A stretch of 64,000 nt of DNA from assembly GCA_018970445.1 (NCBI GenBank), contig JAGWWF010000004.1:106425-170424 (forward strand), read 5' to 3'. This document shows positions 63,899 through 64,000 of this stretch, in pieces. The notes under the pieces were generated by a model. It was not told the DNA's origin and did not search any database. It worked only from the letters and a program-made list of their open reading frames with translations. Source of the stretch: Alphaproteobacteria bacterium. Its GTDB lineage: Bacteria; Pseudomonadota; Alphaproteobacteria; Sphingomonadales; Sphingomonadaceae. Within the stretch, counting starts at the first letter, position 1, and every line of letters begins with the position of its first letter. The position numbers and the translations under genes were made by a program.

Positions 63899-64000
63899 AT
63901 GCGGCTGCGCACTCAGGTCATCTGGTCATTTGCCCTCAAGGGCCTGGGCGCGGCGCTGGCGTTGGCGGTCAGCTGGGGCGTGGCGCGGCTTTATGGCTCG
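63899..64000 (+). CDS. Probable polysaccharide flippase, 5' end only
   Basis: Only the first 34 codons are present. The sequence begins MRLRTQVIWSFALKGLGA and continues through a hydrophobic helix to VARLYGS, which resembles the N-terminus of Wzx-like oligosaccharide flippases of the MOP superfamily. An in-frame stop at 63863 limits how far upstream the gene could start; GTG at 63893 is the only other candidate. The start codon lies inside a 9-bp inverted repeat (CATGGCCAC at 63872-63880, GTGGCCATG at 63893-63901). No clear Shine-Dalgarno sequence is seen. The preceding 170 bases (63729-63898) hold no gene I can support. Confidence 0.5.
   Translation, partial: MRLRTQVIWSFALKGLGAALALAVSWGVARLYGS

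Overview
The window is GC-rich, densely packed bacterial DNA from an alphaproteobacterium, most likely a member of the Sphingomonadales. Support for this comes from a PEPxxWA-CTERM protein, several large TonB-dependent receptors, meso-DAP-type peptidoglycan synthesis and the gene content and order of the division cluster. The genus cannot be fixed from the sequence alone. No rRNA, tRNA, CRISPR array or insertion sequence was seen, and no stretch longer than 300 bases lacks a gene.

Positions 99-18587 hold a complete division and cell wall (dcw) cluster, all on the + strand: mraZ, rsmH, ftsL, ftsI, murE, murF, mraY, murD, ftsW, murG, murC, murB, ddl, ftsQ, ftsA, ftsZ. Most junctions are ATGA or TGATG overlaps. 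The tight packing is broken at mraY/murD (a 15-bp inverted repeat) and murC/murB (two copies of a 21-bp palindrome), with a short hairpin at ftsA/ftsZ. A strong hairpin follows ftsZ.

Positions 18686-35626 are accessory metabolism and envelope functions. They comprise a lipoprotein-like alpha/beta hydrolase; a molybdenum hydroxylase set with one 2Fe-2S subunit and two tandem Tat-exported large subunits; a DUF2490 protein; and a five-gene reverse-strand operon (ABC exporter, HlyD adaptor, TolC-like channel, PCu(A)C copper chaperone, cytochrome c). In that operon the exporter's nucleotide-binding domain has lost every ATPase motif. A second reverse run follows: thymidine kinase, glutathione peroxidase, class III aminotransferase, DUF1800 and DUF1501. 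A Fur-box-controlled TonB receptor, a higBA toxin-antitoxin pair with a 34-bp palindromic operator, and an AIM24-family protein come next.

Positions 39567-61795 form a broad PQQ-linked alcohol oxidation island. The central enzyme is a periplasmic quinoprotein alcohol dehydrogenase with the extra aspartate typical of lanthanide-dependent enzymes. Around it lie cytochrome c-550 PedF, an MxaJ/XoxJ-like binding protein, a beta-propeller protein, a CXXCW protein, a SoxYZ-like carrier with its metallohydrolase, pseudoazurin, two TonB receptors, a porin, an ExaC-type aldehyde dehydrogenase, acetyl-CoA synthetase and a cytochrome b561. Control probably comes from a FIST-domain sensor, a hybrid histidine kinase and a LuxR-type response regulator. 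Together these would take a primary alcohol such as ethanol to acetyl-CoA. A shared CCTTGG-centred motif lies in front of at least four of the transcription units.

The right end carries ung, a PEP-CTERM protein, a brnTA toxin-antitoxin pair in a locally AT-rich setting, and the first 34 codons of a probable polysaccharide flippase cut by the window edge.
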